A stretch of DNA of 64,000 nucleotides from Nonlabens sp. YIK11 (GCF_001413925.1 NZ_LBMJ01000001.1:2582001-2646000), one strand, 5' to 3'; positions 44,806 through 52,577 are shown, counted from the first letter of the stretch. The notes: generated by a model from the sequence alone, not told the origin. Numbers and translations: made by a program.

Positions 44806-45119
44806 AAAGCAGGCCTATAAGCCGGATTCTGTGATCCCGCACAAACGGGAACCTCTATCATTTATCTAGGGTCGCAATTGCTCACGACCTCTAACTGCCT
44901 ACCCTTCAGAATCGCACGGATCGCGCTCAAGCTCTGATTTACGCGACATTTCACCACATAGAGTTTACCTGGTTTCACTACAGCATTACCTGTACATACT
45001 TTCTGTTGCACTGGTCCTATCCCGATAGCTATCGGGACGACGGCCGTTAGCCGCTATGATATCCTATGGTGTCCGGACTTTCCTCCTCAACAAAAGTTGA
45101 GACGATAGAGCGGCCTGCT
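44806..45119 (-). ncRNA. rnpB: RNase P RNA (bacterial type A)
   Basis: On the minus strand the 5' part contains GAGGAAAGTCCGGACACC (conserved region I) and the 3' part ACAGAATCCGGCTTATAGGCC (conserved region V), which pairs with the 5' end, with GACCAGTGCAACAGAAAG between. These are the universal landmarks of the catalytic RNA that trims tRNA 5' leaders. The P9 hairpin position is taken by an 18-bp perfect palindrome (45018-45035). The RNA ends in a T run. A -7 element lies just upstream. Ends are accurate to a few bases. Confidence 0.96.
45018..45035. repeat. Perfect palindrome forming the P9 helix of rnpB
   Basis: TCCCGATAGCTATCGGGA, an 18-bp perfect palindrome within rnpB, between the P8 hairpin and the GACCAGTGCAACAG segment. 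Confidence 0.85.
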
Positions 45120-45123
45120 GCTG

Positions 45124-45131
45124 CAAAACTA
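45124..45131 (-). promoter_or_regulatory. -7 element of the rnpB promoter
   Basis: Minus-strand TAGTTTTG, placed 5-8 nt before the expected 5' end of the RNA (CAGCAGGCCGCTC), the normal distance to the start site. No clear -33 box. Confidence 0.5.
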
Positions 45132-45208
45132 ACCGATTAATCGCTCGCATGTTAATAATTTAGGCAAAAACAACAGGCCGTAATGAAGGTCGTAGCGGCG
45201 CATCATTT

Positions 45209-45216
45209 TATCTTTG
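45209..45216 (+). promoter_or_regulatory. -7 element very close to the dnaX start
   Basis: TATCTTTG ends only 6 nt before the dnaX ATG at 45223. The start site would fall at or next to the ATG, so the mRNA may be leaderless. Confidence 0.45.
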
Positions 45217-45222
45217 AAACGC

Positions 45223-47058
45223 ATGGAACCGTTCATAGTATCTGCCAGAAAATATAGACCCGAAACCTTTGAGGACGTCGTGGGACAATCTGCCATTACC
45301 AAAACTTTGGAGAATGCGATTGAAAGCAATCACCTGGCTCAAGCTCTACTGTTTACGGGACCTCGTGGTGTAGGTAAAACGACCTGTGCGCGTATCCTGG
45401 CAAAAAAGATCAATCAGCATAATGTGGATTATGATGCTAATGAAGATTTTGCCTTCAATATTTTTGAACTGGATGCTGCTTCCAACAACAGTGTGGACGG
45501 CATTAGAGAACTCATCGCGCAAGTGCGTATACCGCCACAGGTAGGAAAGTATAAGATTTATATTATTGATGAGGTGCACATGCTCTCCTCTGCAGCGTTT
45601 AATGCTTTTTTGAAAACGCTGGAAGAGCCACCAGCTCACGCCATTTTTATTCTGGCAACGACTGAAAAGCACAAGATCATACCGACGATTTTATCACGTT
45701 GTCAAATATTTGATTTTAAGCGCATTACCGTGAGTGATATGCGTGAGCATTTGAAGCGTATTGCCTTTAAGGAAGGAATTGATGCCGATGAGGAAGCCTT
45801 GCAGATCATTGCGCAAAAAGCAGATGGCGCTCTTAGGGATTCTTTATCGATTTTTGATAGGGTCGTTAGTTTTTCAGGGAAAGATTTGACGATACAGGCC
45901 GTTACCGAGAATTTGAATGTCTTGGATCGTGATACGTACTTCAGCATGACCTCGCTTATCCTGGAGAATAATATACCACAATTATTGATAGACTATGATC
46001 AAATCATGGTTAAAGGATTTGATGGGCAACATTTTTTAAGTGGTCTGGCATCTCATTTTAGAGATTTAATGGTGTGTAAAGATGAGCGTACGATCGTCTT
46101 ACTGGAACTGGGAGAATCCACCAAAAAGAAATATCTGGAACAGTCCAGAAAAACAGACCTGGAATTCTTGAAGACTGCGATTGAAATCACCAACAATGCA
46201 GATCTAAAATATCGCAACAGTCGCAACCAACGCCTATTGGTAGAGTTGTGTTTAATGCAGCTCGCTTCTATCCTACTTCCAGAATCTGGTGAAAAAAAAA
46301 AGCCTTTAACCTACATACTACCGGCTAAAACCTTTGAAAACGCTGTAGTATCAGAACCTGCTGCCGCATCTATCAATCAAGTTAACGCAACATCACCAGC
46401 TGCGGTCCAAACGAGTACAGAGACAGAAGCCTCTATAGATACTTCTCAAGAAGTGGAAGATGATTCTGTAATTAAAAACCCATCAACTTCAGCTGAGCAT
46501 ACTGTCTCGCAGGAAACTCAGGCATCCACTAATAACAAGAGCTCTTCTGATCAAAGTTCGCTAGAAGAGAAACGCAAGGCGTTGCTGCAAAAGGGACAGA
46601 AACGTGTAAGCACACTTTCCATACAGGGAATGGAGCGCAAAAAGGAAATGCTGGAGAATCAAAAGGACGCAACGGCCTCTACAGATAAATTACCCGAAAA
46701 GAATTTCTCTCAAGAGGAGCTTACCATGGTTTGGAATAAATATGCCGATCATTTGAAGGAAAGAGGCGATTTTATTCTTTCCAGTATTTTAGGTATCGAC
46801 CAACCTAAATTGAAGGGAACTACCATTCATCTCAAATTTCCCAATGCCTCTATGAAAGAGGATCTTGAGAAAGAGAAAGGTCAAATTCTGGAATTCCTGA
46901 AAAGAGAACTTCAAAACTATCTCATTGATTTTGAGATAGATGTTGACAAAACTGTGACCAAAAAATATATCTATACAGATCAAGACAAGTTCAACATATT
47001 GGTCGAGAAGAATCCTGCGGTAGACCTTTTACGCAGGACGTTCAACCTAGAGTTTTAA
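45223..47058 (+). CDS. dnaX: DNA polymerase III subunit gamma/tau
   Basis: About 611 residues from ATG 45223 (MEPFIVSARKYRPETFEDVVGQ, the usual start); the upstream TTG at 45214 lies inside the -7 element. AAA+ clamp-loader motifs: Walker A GPRGVGKTTCARILAKK, IIDEVHML (Walker B), SRCQIFDFKRI (sensor/SRC). The zinc-binding module that normally follows Walker A with four cysteines is replaced by NQHNVDYDANEDFAFNIFELDAAS without cysteines. A Ser/Glu/Thr-rich linker (about 375-450) leads to the tau C-terminal domain. No slippery A-run frameshift site for a short gamma form was sought in detail. Confidence 0.95.
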   Translation: MEPFIVSARKYRPETFEDVVGQSAITKTLENAIESNHLAQALLFTGPRGVGKTTCARILAKKINQHNVDYDANEDFAFNIFELDAASNNSVDGIRELIAQVRIPPQVGKYKIYIIDEVHMLSSAAFNAFLKTLEEPPAHAIFILATTEKHKIIPTILSRCQIFDFKRITVSDMREHLKRIAFKEGIDADEEALQIIAQKADGALRDSLSIFDRVVSFSGKDLTIQAVTENLNVLDRDTYFSMTSLILENNIPQLLIDYDQIMVKGFDGQHFLSGLASHFRDLMVCKDERTIVLLELGESTKKKYLEQSRKTDLEFLKTAIEITNNADLKYRNSRNQRLLVELCLMQLASILLPESGEKKKPLTYILPAKTFENAVVSEPAAASINQVNATSPAAVQTSTETEASIDTSQEVEDDSVIKNPSTSAEHTVSQETQASTNNKSSSDQSSLEEKRKALLQKGQKRVSTLSIQGMERKKEMLENQKDATASTDKLPEKNFSQEELTMVWNKYADHLKERGDFILSSILGIDQPKLKGTTIHLKFPNASMKEDLEKEKGQILEFLKRELQNYLIDFEIDVDKTVTKKYIYTDQDKFNILVEKNPAVDLLRRTFNLEF

Positions 47059-47095
47059 AAATTACAGATTGTTGCAAAGAATCCTATAATAAATA

Positions 47096-47125
47096 AAAAA
47101 GCCGCAATCCTAGGATGCGGCTTTA
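47096..47125. terminator. Bidirectional terminator between dnaX and the barrel protein
   Basis: AAAGCCGCA-ATCCTAGGA-TGCGGCTTT hairpin with an A tract on the left and a short T tract on the right, between convergent genes. Confidence 0.8.
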
Positions 47126-47131
47126 TGAATA

Positions 47132-47151
47132 TTCGCTTTCGCGAAAGCGAA
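47132..47151. repeat. Iterated palindrome copy 17 (full 20 bp)
   Basis: TTCGCTTTCGCGAAAGCGAA, 6 nt downstream of the stop codon of the barrel-protein gene on the minus strand. Confidence 0.95.
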
Positions 47152-47157
47152 CTCTAA

Positions 47158-47730
47158 TTACATCCTGTAAGAAAGGGTCAACTGGTAGAAGCGATTCTCT
47201 GCGTCGTAGCCTTGAGCCTCAAGATTGCTGCTGTAAATATTCTTGAATCCATAGCCATATCTCGCATCAATGCTCAAACCGTTGGTGATTCTCACGCCTA
47301 TACCGCCCACGCCCATAAGATCGTAATCATAGTAATCGTTGTCATCATTCTCTGATACATTAACAGCAGCCTTAGGGCCAACATTTAAGTAAAGAAATCT
47401 AGTGATATTAGCTTGAACCAAAACGCCTGTGTTGAGCCAGTTGGACTTGAAATTAACTTCATTACCATCTGGAGCCGTTACACTTTCTTCTTTCACACCT
47501 AAGGCATTGAATCCCAATTCAGGAACTATGGAAAAGGTATTCCCTAAAGGAATTTCGGCAAAAAAGGTCACAGAAGGTGCAATTCTATTTTCTGCATCTT
47601 CAAAAAGGTCAGTTTCGAGGTCTGAATAGTTCGCGCCCAAACGTACTCCATAAGAAGTTTCGTTGCGTATTTGAGCGATAGAAGTCATTGAAAAAGAAGC
47701 TATAAGCGCTAAGAGTAGTATATGTTTCAT
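47158..47730 (-). CDS. Outer-membrane beta-barrel protein (porin family)
   Basis: About 190 residues from ATG 47730 (MKHILLLALIASFSMTSIAQ signal peptide). The frame runs to 47781 without a likely start. The mature part is an eight-stranded barrel by pattern: alternating segments such as SYGVRLGANYSDLE, GNTFSIVPELGFNALGV, ITRFLYLNVGPKAAVNVSE and DARYGYGFKNIYSS, ending in YQLTLSYRM. This is the PorT/OMP_b-brl_2 style common in Bacteroidota. Role unknown, possibly structural. Confidence 0.88.
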   Translation of the reverse strand: MKHILLLALIASFSMTSIAQIRNETSYGVRLGANYSDLETDLFEDAENRIAPSVTFFAEIPLGNTFSIVPELGFNALGVKEESVTAPDGNEVNFKSNWLNTGVLVQANITRFLYLNVGPKAAVNVSENDDNDYYDYDLMGVGGIGVRITNGLSIDARYGYGFKNIYSSNLEAQGYDAENRFYQLTLSYRM

Positions 47731-47787
47731 TATTATATTTTTAAAAAATGTGATCTTTAAATTAAGATTAAAAGTAACCAAAAAAGC

Positions 47788-48696
47788 CTATCCTGATGCG
47801 TTTTGCATTTTGGAATTATATATGGATTTAATAATACCATCGGTAAGCCCAATTTTTGGAACGTGTATGTTCTTTGCCTCACTCCACTTCATGGATCTCA
47901 AATAGATGCGACAAGCAGGTATGATTACGTCTGCCCTATCCTGATTGAGAGCAAGATGATAAATGCGTTCTTCATAGGTATAGCTTTGCAGCTTTTCATA
48001 ATAACTGGTCAGATAGAAATAGGATAATGGCTTGCCATATGCCTTGCCGCTGTTCTTAAAGATGTTGTTGATGTTACCACCAGAACCAATTAATTCTATG
48101 CGATTATAGGGTGCGCAAACTTCCTTGACCCAATTTTCTGCCTCGGTCCACAGAGAACTTTTGACCATATCATTGAGCAATCGTACGGTACCTATTTTGA
48201 AAGATCTTGACTCGACGGCATTACCATTAGCGAACAAGGTAAACTCTGTACTACCACCACCAACATCAACATATAGATATACTTTCTCTTGATCTATGAT
48301 GCTGTGCAGATCTGTCATCGCGATGATCGCCGCCTCATGCGACCCATCAATGATCTCTATATCTATGCCTGCTTCTTTTTTGATTTTGCGAGAAACTTCC
48401 TTGCCATTAACCGCATCACGCATCGCACTGGTTGCATAGGCTTTATAGTCCAAAACTTCGTGAACGTCCATCAAATGTTGATAGGCTTTCATGGTTTTAA
48501 CCATGCGCTTTTGGTTGTACTCTGATATCTCACCTTTAATAAAAACGTCCTGACCCAAACGTATGGGCACTCGTACCAAACTAGTTTTTTTAAACACTGG
48601 AGCGAGATCGTCAAAAACATTTACCGTGGCGATCAACAGTCGTATAGCATTGGAACCTATATCTATCGCTCCATATTTCTCTATCTTAAATCCCAT
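47788..48696 (-). CDS. ppx: Exopolyphosphatase / pppGpp phosphohydrolase, Ppx/GppA family
   Basis: 302 residues, the short single-domain-pair form. ASKHA-fold motifs: YGAIDIGSNAIRLLIA at the N-terminus, YVDVGGGSTEFTLF and IGSGGNINNIFK. It releases phosphate from polyphosphate or hydrolyses pppGpp. Its start overlaps the ppk1 stop by 1 nt, so synthesis and breakdown of polyphosphate are encoded on one transcript. The C-terminal HD domain of long Ppx proteins is absent. Confidence 0.92.
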   Translation of the reverse strand: MGFKIEKYGAIDIGSNAIRLLIATVNVFDDLAPVFKKTSLVRVPIRLGQDVFIKGEISEYNQKRMVKTMKAYQHLMDVHEVLDYKAYATSAMRDAVNGKEVSRKIKKEAGIDIEIIDGSHEAAIIAMTDLHSIIDQEKVYLYVDVGGGSTEFTLFANGNAVESRSFKIGTVRLLNDMVKSSLWTEAENWVKEVCAPYNRIELIGSGGNINNIFKNSGKAYGKPLSYFYLTSYYEKLQSYTYEERIYHLALNQDRADVIIPACRIYLRSMKWSEAKNIHVPKIGLTDGIIKSIYNSKMQNASG

Positions 48697-50744
48697 TAGC
48701 TTTGGTTTTTGGCTTTATAATATTCATAAGTCGCATATTGAGACCTCAATGCTGGCTTGTCATTTTTGACATAATCATTAGACTGCGTTTCATCAAGCAC
48801 TCGTGCCTTGACATTGTCATTCCAGCAAATATCGAGGGTTTCAAGGATTTCCTTTTTGATGTCCTCATCATATATGGGACATGCAATCTCCACACGACTA
48901 TCCAGATTGCGTTGCATAAAATCTGCACTTGAAATGTATACCGATGGATCGCCGTTATTATGAAAATAATATACGCGTGGATGCTCCAGATAACGATCTA
49001 CAATACTGATCGCAGTAATGTTTTCGCTCATTCCTTTGACGCCTGGTATCAAACAACAAATACCACGTACGATCAATTCTATGATCACACCAGCTTTCGA
49101 CGCCTCATAGAATAAATCAATCATGTTGTAATCTGAGAACGAATTGAGTTTCAATCTGATTTTTGCAGGTTTTCCCGCTTTCGCGAAAGCGATCTCACGA
49201 CGAACCAATCGTTCTATTCCAGGCCTGAGGAAATTAGGACTAACTAATAAGTGTTTGTATTTGTGCTGCTTGTAATTGACTTCAAAAAATTCAAAAACAC
49301 GTTCTACTTCCTTCAAAATTCTACGATCTGCCGTGAATAAGGTGTAATCCGTATAAATTCCAGCGGTCGCCTCATTGAAATTACCCGTACTTATAAATCC
49401 ATAGCGTTTCAATTTCTGACTTTCCCGTCTGGTAATCATACAGGCCTTGCAGTGTACTTTCAAGCCAGGAACACCAAAAATCATCTTGATACCTTCTTCC
49501 TGCATCAGCTCTGCATAATTGATATTGGCCTGTTCATCAAATCTCGCCTGCAACTCGATGGAAACCGTCACTGATTTCCCATTCTTTGCAGCGTTGACAA
49601 GTGATCCAGCGATCTGGGAAACCTCTGCAAGTCGATAAATAGTGATTTTTATTTCTTCTACTTGTGGGTCCAGCGCCGCCTCACGCAAAAACTTTGTGGT
49701 GTTTGCAAATGTATGATATGGAGCGTATTGAAGGATGTCCTTTTGGGCAATACGCTTTAAAAGCGAGCCTTTGATATCAATACCTTTTATGGGAAGCGCT
49801 ACTTGTTTTTCATATAGTAAATCTTGCCTGCCCAAGCTCGGAAACTTCAAATAATCTCGCCTGTTATGATAACGTCCACTAGGGATAATCGAGTCGGTAT
49901 CATCAATATCCAGCTTGCTCATGATCAAGTCGATGGTCTCCGGATGGATCTCACGATCAAAAACAAATCGTACTGGGTCACCATCTTTACGATCGTAAAC
50001 ACTATCTCTAATTTTTTCCAGCAAGCTCTTCTTCAGGTCCAAGTCCATGTCAAGCTCTGCATCCAGTGTGACCTTGATCATGTGGGCCTGAATGTCTTGA
50101 TAATCAAAAATGCTAAATAGATAGTGCATGCGATGCCTTATCAAATCATCGATAAGAATAATGTATTGCTTACCATCCTTAAGATCTGGCAACACTACAA
50201 ACCTATTGAGATGTTTGGGCTTTTCAATTAAGGCGTGTTTAATTTTGCCTTTGGAAAAGGTCATTCTCACGGCCAGATAACCCATTCCATCTTGTAATGG
50301 CGGGAATGCGGTAGTCTCATCAATCATGATGACTCCTAAGGCTGGACTTACCTTTTCATTGAAATACTGCCTGATAAAATCTTCATGTTCCTTAAGGATT
50401 TCTTGCTCATCTACGATGACGATGTTCTCTTTACTCAATTCCTGCTCAAGATCATTTAGAATCTGGAAACTCAAGGTCTGATCTTTAATTACAGCCTCAT
50501 TGATCTCATTAAGCAATTCTCCAGCAGATATTCCTCCTAATGATTTGGTCGCATTTTTACCTGCACGATAAATTCTTTGAATAGTGGCATATCGTACCTT
50601 AAAAAACTCATCTAGGTTATTTGAAAATATACCCAGAAAACGCAATCTTTCAATCAATGGTACGGTTGGATCATTTGCCTCTTGTAGTACTCGCGCATTG
50701 AACTTGAGCCAACTTAATTCTCTATTATAGTATTCGTTAATCAT
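48696..50744 (-). CDS. ppk1: Polyphosphate kinase 1
   Basis: 682 residues, standard length. Starts YYNRELSWLKFNARVLQEANDPTVPLIERLRFLGIFSNNLDEFFKVR, the PPK N-terminal domain, and has the catalytic PLD-like motifs VHCKACMI (phospho-His) and AISIVDRYLEHPRVYYFHNNGDPSVYISSADFM. It makes polyphosphate from ATP at the membrane. An iterated palindrome is translated as EIAFAKAGKPAK, at a site where PPK1 proteins already have a similar EIA.A..G.PA sequence. It overlaps both neighbours by 1 nt. Confidence 0.97.
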   Translation of the reverse strand: MINEYYNRELSWLKFNARVLQEANDPTVPLIERLRFLGIFSNNLDEFFKVRYATIQRIYRAGKNATKSLGGISAGELLNEINEAVIKDQTLSFQILNDLEQELSKENIVIVDEQEILKEHEDFIRQYFNEKVSPALGVIMIDETTAFPPLQDGMGYLAVRMTFSKGKIKHALIEKPKHLNRFVVLPDLKDGKQYIILIDDLIRHRMHYLFSIFDYQDIQAHMIKVTLDAELDMDLDLKKSLLEKIRDSVYDRKDGDPVRFVFDREIHPETIDLIMSKLDIDDTDSIIPSGRYHNRRDYLKFPSLGRQDLLYEKQVALPIKGIDIKGSLLKRIAQKDILQYAPYHTFANTTKFLREAALDPQVEEIKITIYRLAEVSQIAGSLVNAAKNGKSVTVSIELQARFDEQANINYAELMQEEGIKMIFGVPGLKVHCKACMITRRESQKLKRYGFISTGNFNEATAGIYTDYTLFTADRRILKEVERVFEFFEVNYKQHKYKHLLVSPNFLRPGIERLVRREIAFAKAGKPAKIRLKLNSFSDYNMIDLFYEASKAGVIIELIVRGICCLIPGVKGMSENITAISIVDRYLEHPRVYYFHNNGDPSVYISSADFMQRNLDSRVEIACPIYDEDIKKEILETLDICWNDNVKARVLDETQSNDYVKNDKPALRSQYATYEYYKAKNQS
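49176..49191. repeat. Iterated palindrome copy 18 (inside ppk1)
   Basis: Perfect core, translated as AFAKA in the second half of PPK1. Confidence 0.95.
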
Positions 50745-51226
50745 CAGATGTTTTTGGGAAATAAATGAAACGTGGTGTTTCCTTTCTCGATTTTACTCCA
50801 TTCTTGTGTGGAAAACTCAATCATCACGACACCGGTAGTAGGAACATTAGAAAAATATTCAGACCCTAGGATACCTGCTAGCTCGGTAAGTCCGTGATTG
50901 TGGGAAACGATCATGCAGCTATCCACATCACCACTTAAATTTTTGATCACCTCAAGTTGTTCCTTCCAATTGAACGTATATAATTTCCTAGTGATCTTAA
51001 GCTTTTTGAGCTCATAATCGATATACTCAGTAAGTATCGTGGCTGTTTGCAGGGCTCGGGCAGCCGTGCTGGATAAAATTAAATCGGGTAGCGTATGAAT
51101 TTCTTTAAGTGCACGTCCTATGGAGTGCGCGTCGTCGATTCCCTTTTGAATCAAAGGTCGATCGTGATCTCGCACATCAAATTCCCAACTGGATTTACCG
51201 TGTCTAACTAGGATCAATTTCTTCAT
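50744..51226 (-). CDS. sixA: SixA-type histidine phosphatase
   Basis: 160 residues. Histidine phosphatase motif LVRHGKSSWEF at the N-terminus, second His in IVSHNHGLTELAG. SixA proteins remove phosphate from phospho-histidine or other small substrates. It overlaps ppk1 and pdxH by single bases, so it is part of the polyphosphate operon. Specific substrate unknown; placement suggests a link to phosphate or polyphosphate turnover (inference). Confidence 0.9.
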   Translation of the reverse strand: MKKLILVRHGKSSWEFDVRDHDRPLIQKGIDDAHSIGRALKEIHTLPDLILSSTAARALQTATILTEYIDYELKKLKITRKLYTFNWKEQLEVIKNLSGDVDSCMIVSHNHGLTELAGILGSEYFSNVPTTGVVMIEFSTQEWSKIEKGNTTFHLFPKNI

Positions 51227-51870
51227 TAGGGTTGTAGTCTTTTAATATTCCAGCCATCATTTGATTTTTCAAATAAGATGCGATCATGTAATCGATTGGG
51301 GCGTCCTTGCCAAAACTCAAAAGATACCGGTGCACATTGAAAACCACCCCAAAACTCAGGTAGTGGTACTTCTTGACCTTCAAATCGCTTCTCGACCTCT
51401 TCCAATTGTTTTTCTAAAGCTTCCCGTGATGCTATCGGGTCGCTTTGATGACTTGCCCATGCGCCTAGCTGACTACCACGAGGTCGAGAATCAAAATAGG
51501 AAGCAGACTTTTCTCGAGACGTCTTGCTCGCTATCGCCTTAATGATGACCTGTCGTTCGAGACTAGGCCAGAAGAAATGAATGCTAATTTGTGGATTCTC
51601 TGATATGGAAACCGCTTTTTCTGATGTATAGTTGGTATAAAAAATAAAAGTATCATCCTCTATTTCCTTTAACAGGACGATACGTGTTTTTGGGAAACCA
51701 TCTTGACCTATAGTTGAAATTGCCATAGCATTTGCCTCTTCAACACCTTTATCATTTTCTGCATCCTGGAACCAATTTGAAAATACCTCAAACGGATTTT
51801 TAGCAAGATGATCTTCAAGGAGCGCGTCCTTTTCATAAGATTTCCGCAATGAGTGCAGGTTCTGTTCCAT
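51226..51870 (-). CDS. pdxH: Pyridoxamine 5'-phosphate oxidase
   Basis: About 214 residues from ATG 51870 (MEQNLHSLRKSYEKDALLEDHLAKNPFEVFSNWF); the frame runs to 51906 without good reason. FMN-binding fold with the PdxH signature ALEKQLEEVEKRFEGQEVPLPEFWGGFQCAPVSFEFWQGRPNRLHDRI. It oxidises pyridoxamine or pyridoxine phosphate to pyridoxal phosphate with FMN and O2. First gene of the operon pdxH-sixA-ppk1-ppx, whose starts and stops overlap. Confidence 0.96.
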   Translation of the reverse strand: MEQNLHSLRKSYEKDALLEDHLAKNPFEVFSNWFQDAENDKGVEEANAMAISTIGQDGFPKTRIVLLKEIEDDTFIFYTNYTSEKAVSISENPQISIHFFWPSLERQVIIKAIASKTSREKSASYFDSRPRGSQLGAWASHQSDPIASREALEKQLEEVEKRFEGQEVPLPEFWGGFQCAPVSFEFWQGRPNRLHDRILFEKSNDGWNIKRLQP

Positions 51871-51979
51871 ATCGTTGGTTTCCCTGCAATTTAGGAATTT
51901 GAGCAAATAAATTTAGGGTTCTAAAGAAAGGTTTCACATAGCTGCGATGATTTAGCCTAGACAACAATATTTAAAACAG

Positions 51980-51999
51980 TTCGCTTTCGCGAAAGCGAA
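51980..51999. repeat. Iterated palindrome copy 19 (full 20 bp)
   Basis: TTCGCTTTCGCGAAAGCGAA between pdxH and the tRNA remnant. It is not directly behind a stop codon, unlike most non-coding copies. Confidence 0.95.
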
Positions 52000-52108
52000 C
52001 TTTAACCACCACATTTTACAATTCACTAAAAAATGCAGAATTACATGAAGTAGCCTCTTATGTGAAAGTCAGGATTTAAGCACGTCTTCTAAAAACGGAT
52101 AAATCAAA

Positions 52109-52137
52109 AAGCCCATCAAACAGGGTTTGATGGGCTT
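52109..52137 (-). terminator. Terminator behind the tRNA-Pro remnant
   Basis: AAGCCCATCAAAC-AGG-GTTTGATGGGCTT, a 13-bp perfect stem with a 3-nt loop as drawn. On the minus strand it lies just beyond the tRNA 3' end and is followed by TTTTTGA. Confidence 0.8.
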
Positions 52138-52162
52138 ATGATGCGATCCTTACAGATCGTCG

Positions 52163-52206
52163 TCGGGGTGGCAGGATTCGAACCTGCGACCTCCTGCTCC
52201 CAAAGC
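52163..52206 (-). tRNA. 3' half of tRNA-Pro(UGG), truncated by prophage integration
   Basis: On the minus strand: anticodon loop TTTGGGA (anticodon TGG), stem GCAGG, variable AGGTC, a perfect T-arm GCAGG-TTCGAAT-CCTGC and acceptor CACCCCG with discriminator A (no encoded CCA). The 5' anticodon-stem strand should be CCTGC but reads ACCGC; only the last two bases match, and no D-arm or 5' acceptor follows. The gene is therefore cut at about 52207. The intact copy should lie at the other end of the prophage, outside the window. Confidence 0.85.
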
Positions 52207-52210
52207 GGTA
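52203..52210. other. Attachment site (prophage boundary) in the tRNA-Pro anticodon region
   Basis: Homology to tRNA-Pro ends at 52206/52207. To the right the sequence changes to small plus-strand genes and then a minus-strand tail and lysis cassette. The duplicated core should be at least the tRNA 3' half (about 44 bp); this can be read only with the far end. Confidence 0.65.
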
Positions 52211-52255
52211 AGTAGTATATTGATTTTATTGGTGTTTCAAGAGATTAAAAAGTTT

Positions 52256-52275
52256 ATTTGCAATCGATTTGCAAT
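52256..52275. repeat. Tandem direct repeat near the attachment site
   Basis: ATTTGCAAT occurs at 52256-52264 and 52267-52275, an 11-bp period (one helical turn) about 50 bp from the tRNA junction. It could be an arm-type binding site for the integrase or excisionase. Confidence 0.4.
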
Positions 52276-52283
52276 GTAGGTGT

Positions 52284-52291
52284 TATTTTTG
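52284..52291 (+). promoter_or_regulatory. Putative -7 element for the two small prophage genes
   Basis: TATTTTTG, with TTTG 23 nt upstream (52257-52260), slightly longer than usual spacing. It lies 71 nt before the ATG at 52363. Confidence 0.3.
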
Positions 52292-52362
52292 ATTGTCGGT
52301 TATTTTATAAAATAGATAGGTAAAACAGATTATAAATGCCTGGAATTGATTAAATTAGTAGG

Positions 52363-52575
52363 ATGGAAAGTGAATTATTTAGAATAATATTTTTATCGGT
52401 TAATGGAATACTTTGTATCACCATATTTGCCATAACTTTAAAATCTTGGCATAATTCTAATGTAAAGAAAAAAGAATTAAAAAGAAGATTAAATGATCTA
52501 CTTGATAAATCCGAAGGTTTGAATCCGTTTAATACAATTGAACAAATATTAAACGAACTTAAAAAACAAATATAA
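52363..52575 (+). CDS. Small single-helix membrane protein, prophage edge
   Basis: 70 residues. One N-terminal transmembrane helix (IIFLSVNGILCITIFAITL) is followed by a strongly charged helical cytoplasmic part (KKKELKRRLNDLLDKSEG). No family recognised. It has a 2-nt gap to the next gene and shares its strand, opposite to the late genes. This is the place where lysogeny-expressed cargo genes often sit, so a host-benefit or exclusion role is possible but unproven. Confidence 0.6.
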   Translation: MESELFRIIFLSVNGILCITIFAITLKSWHNSNVKKKELKRRLNDLLDKSEGLNPFNTIEQILNELKKQI

Positions 52576-52577
52576 TT

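Larger units (their letters stand above)
51871..52162. other. Intergenic region with palindrome and tRNA terminator
   Basis: About 290 bases with no gene: an iterated palindrome (51980-51999), AT-rich spacer and the terminator at 52109-52137. Together with the tRNA remnant and the prophage edge that follow, the gene-free stretch is about 490 bases. Confidence 0.7.

Noticed and set aside
44640..44861. Minus-strand frame of 73 codons next to rnpB
   Set aside because: It covers the 3' end of RNase P RNA and a repeat-rich spacer; no protein-like features.
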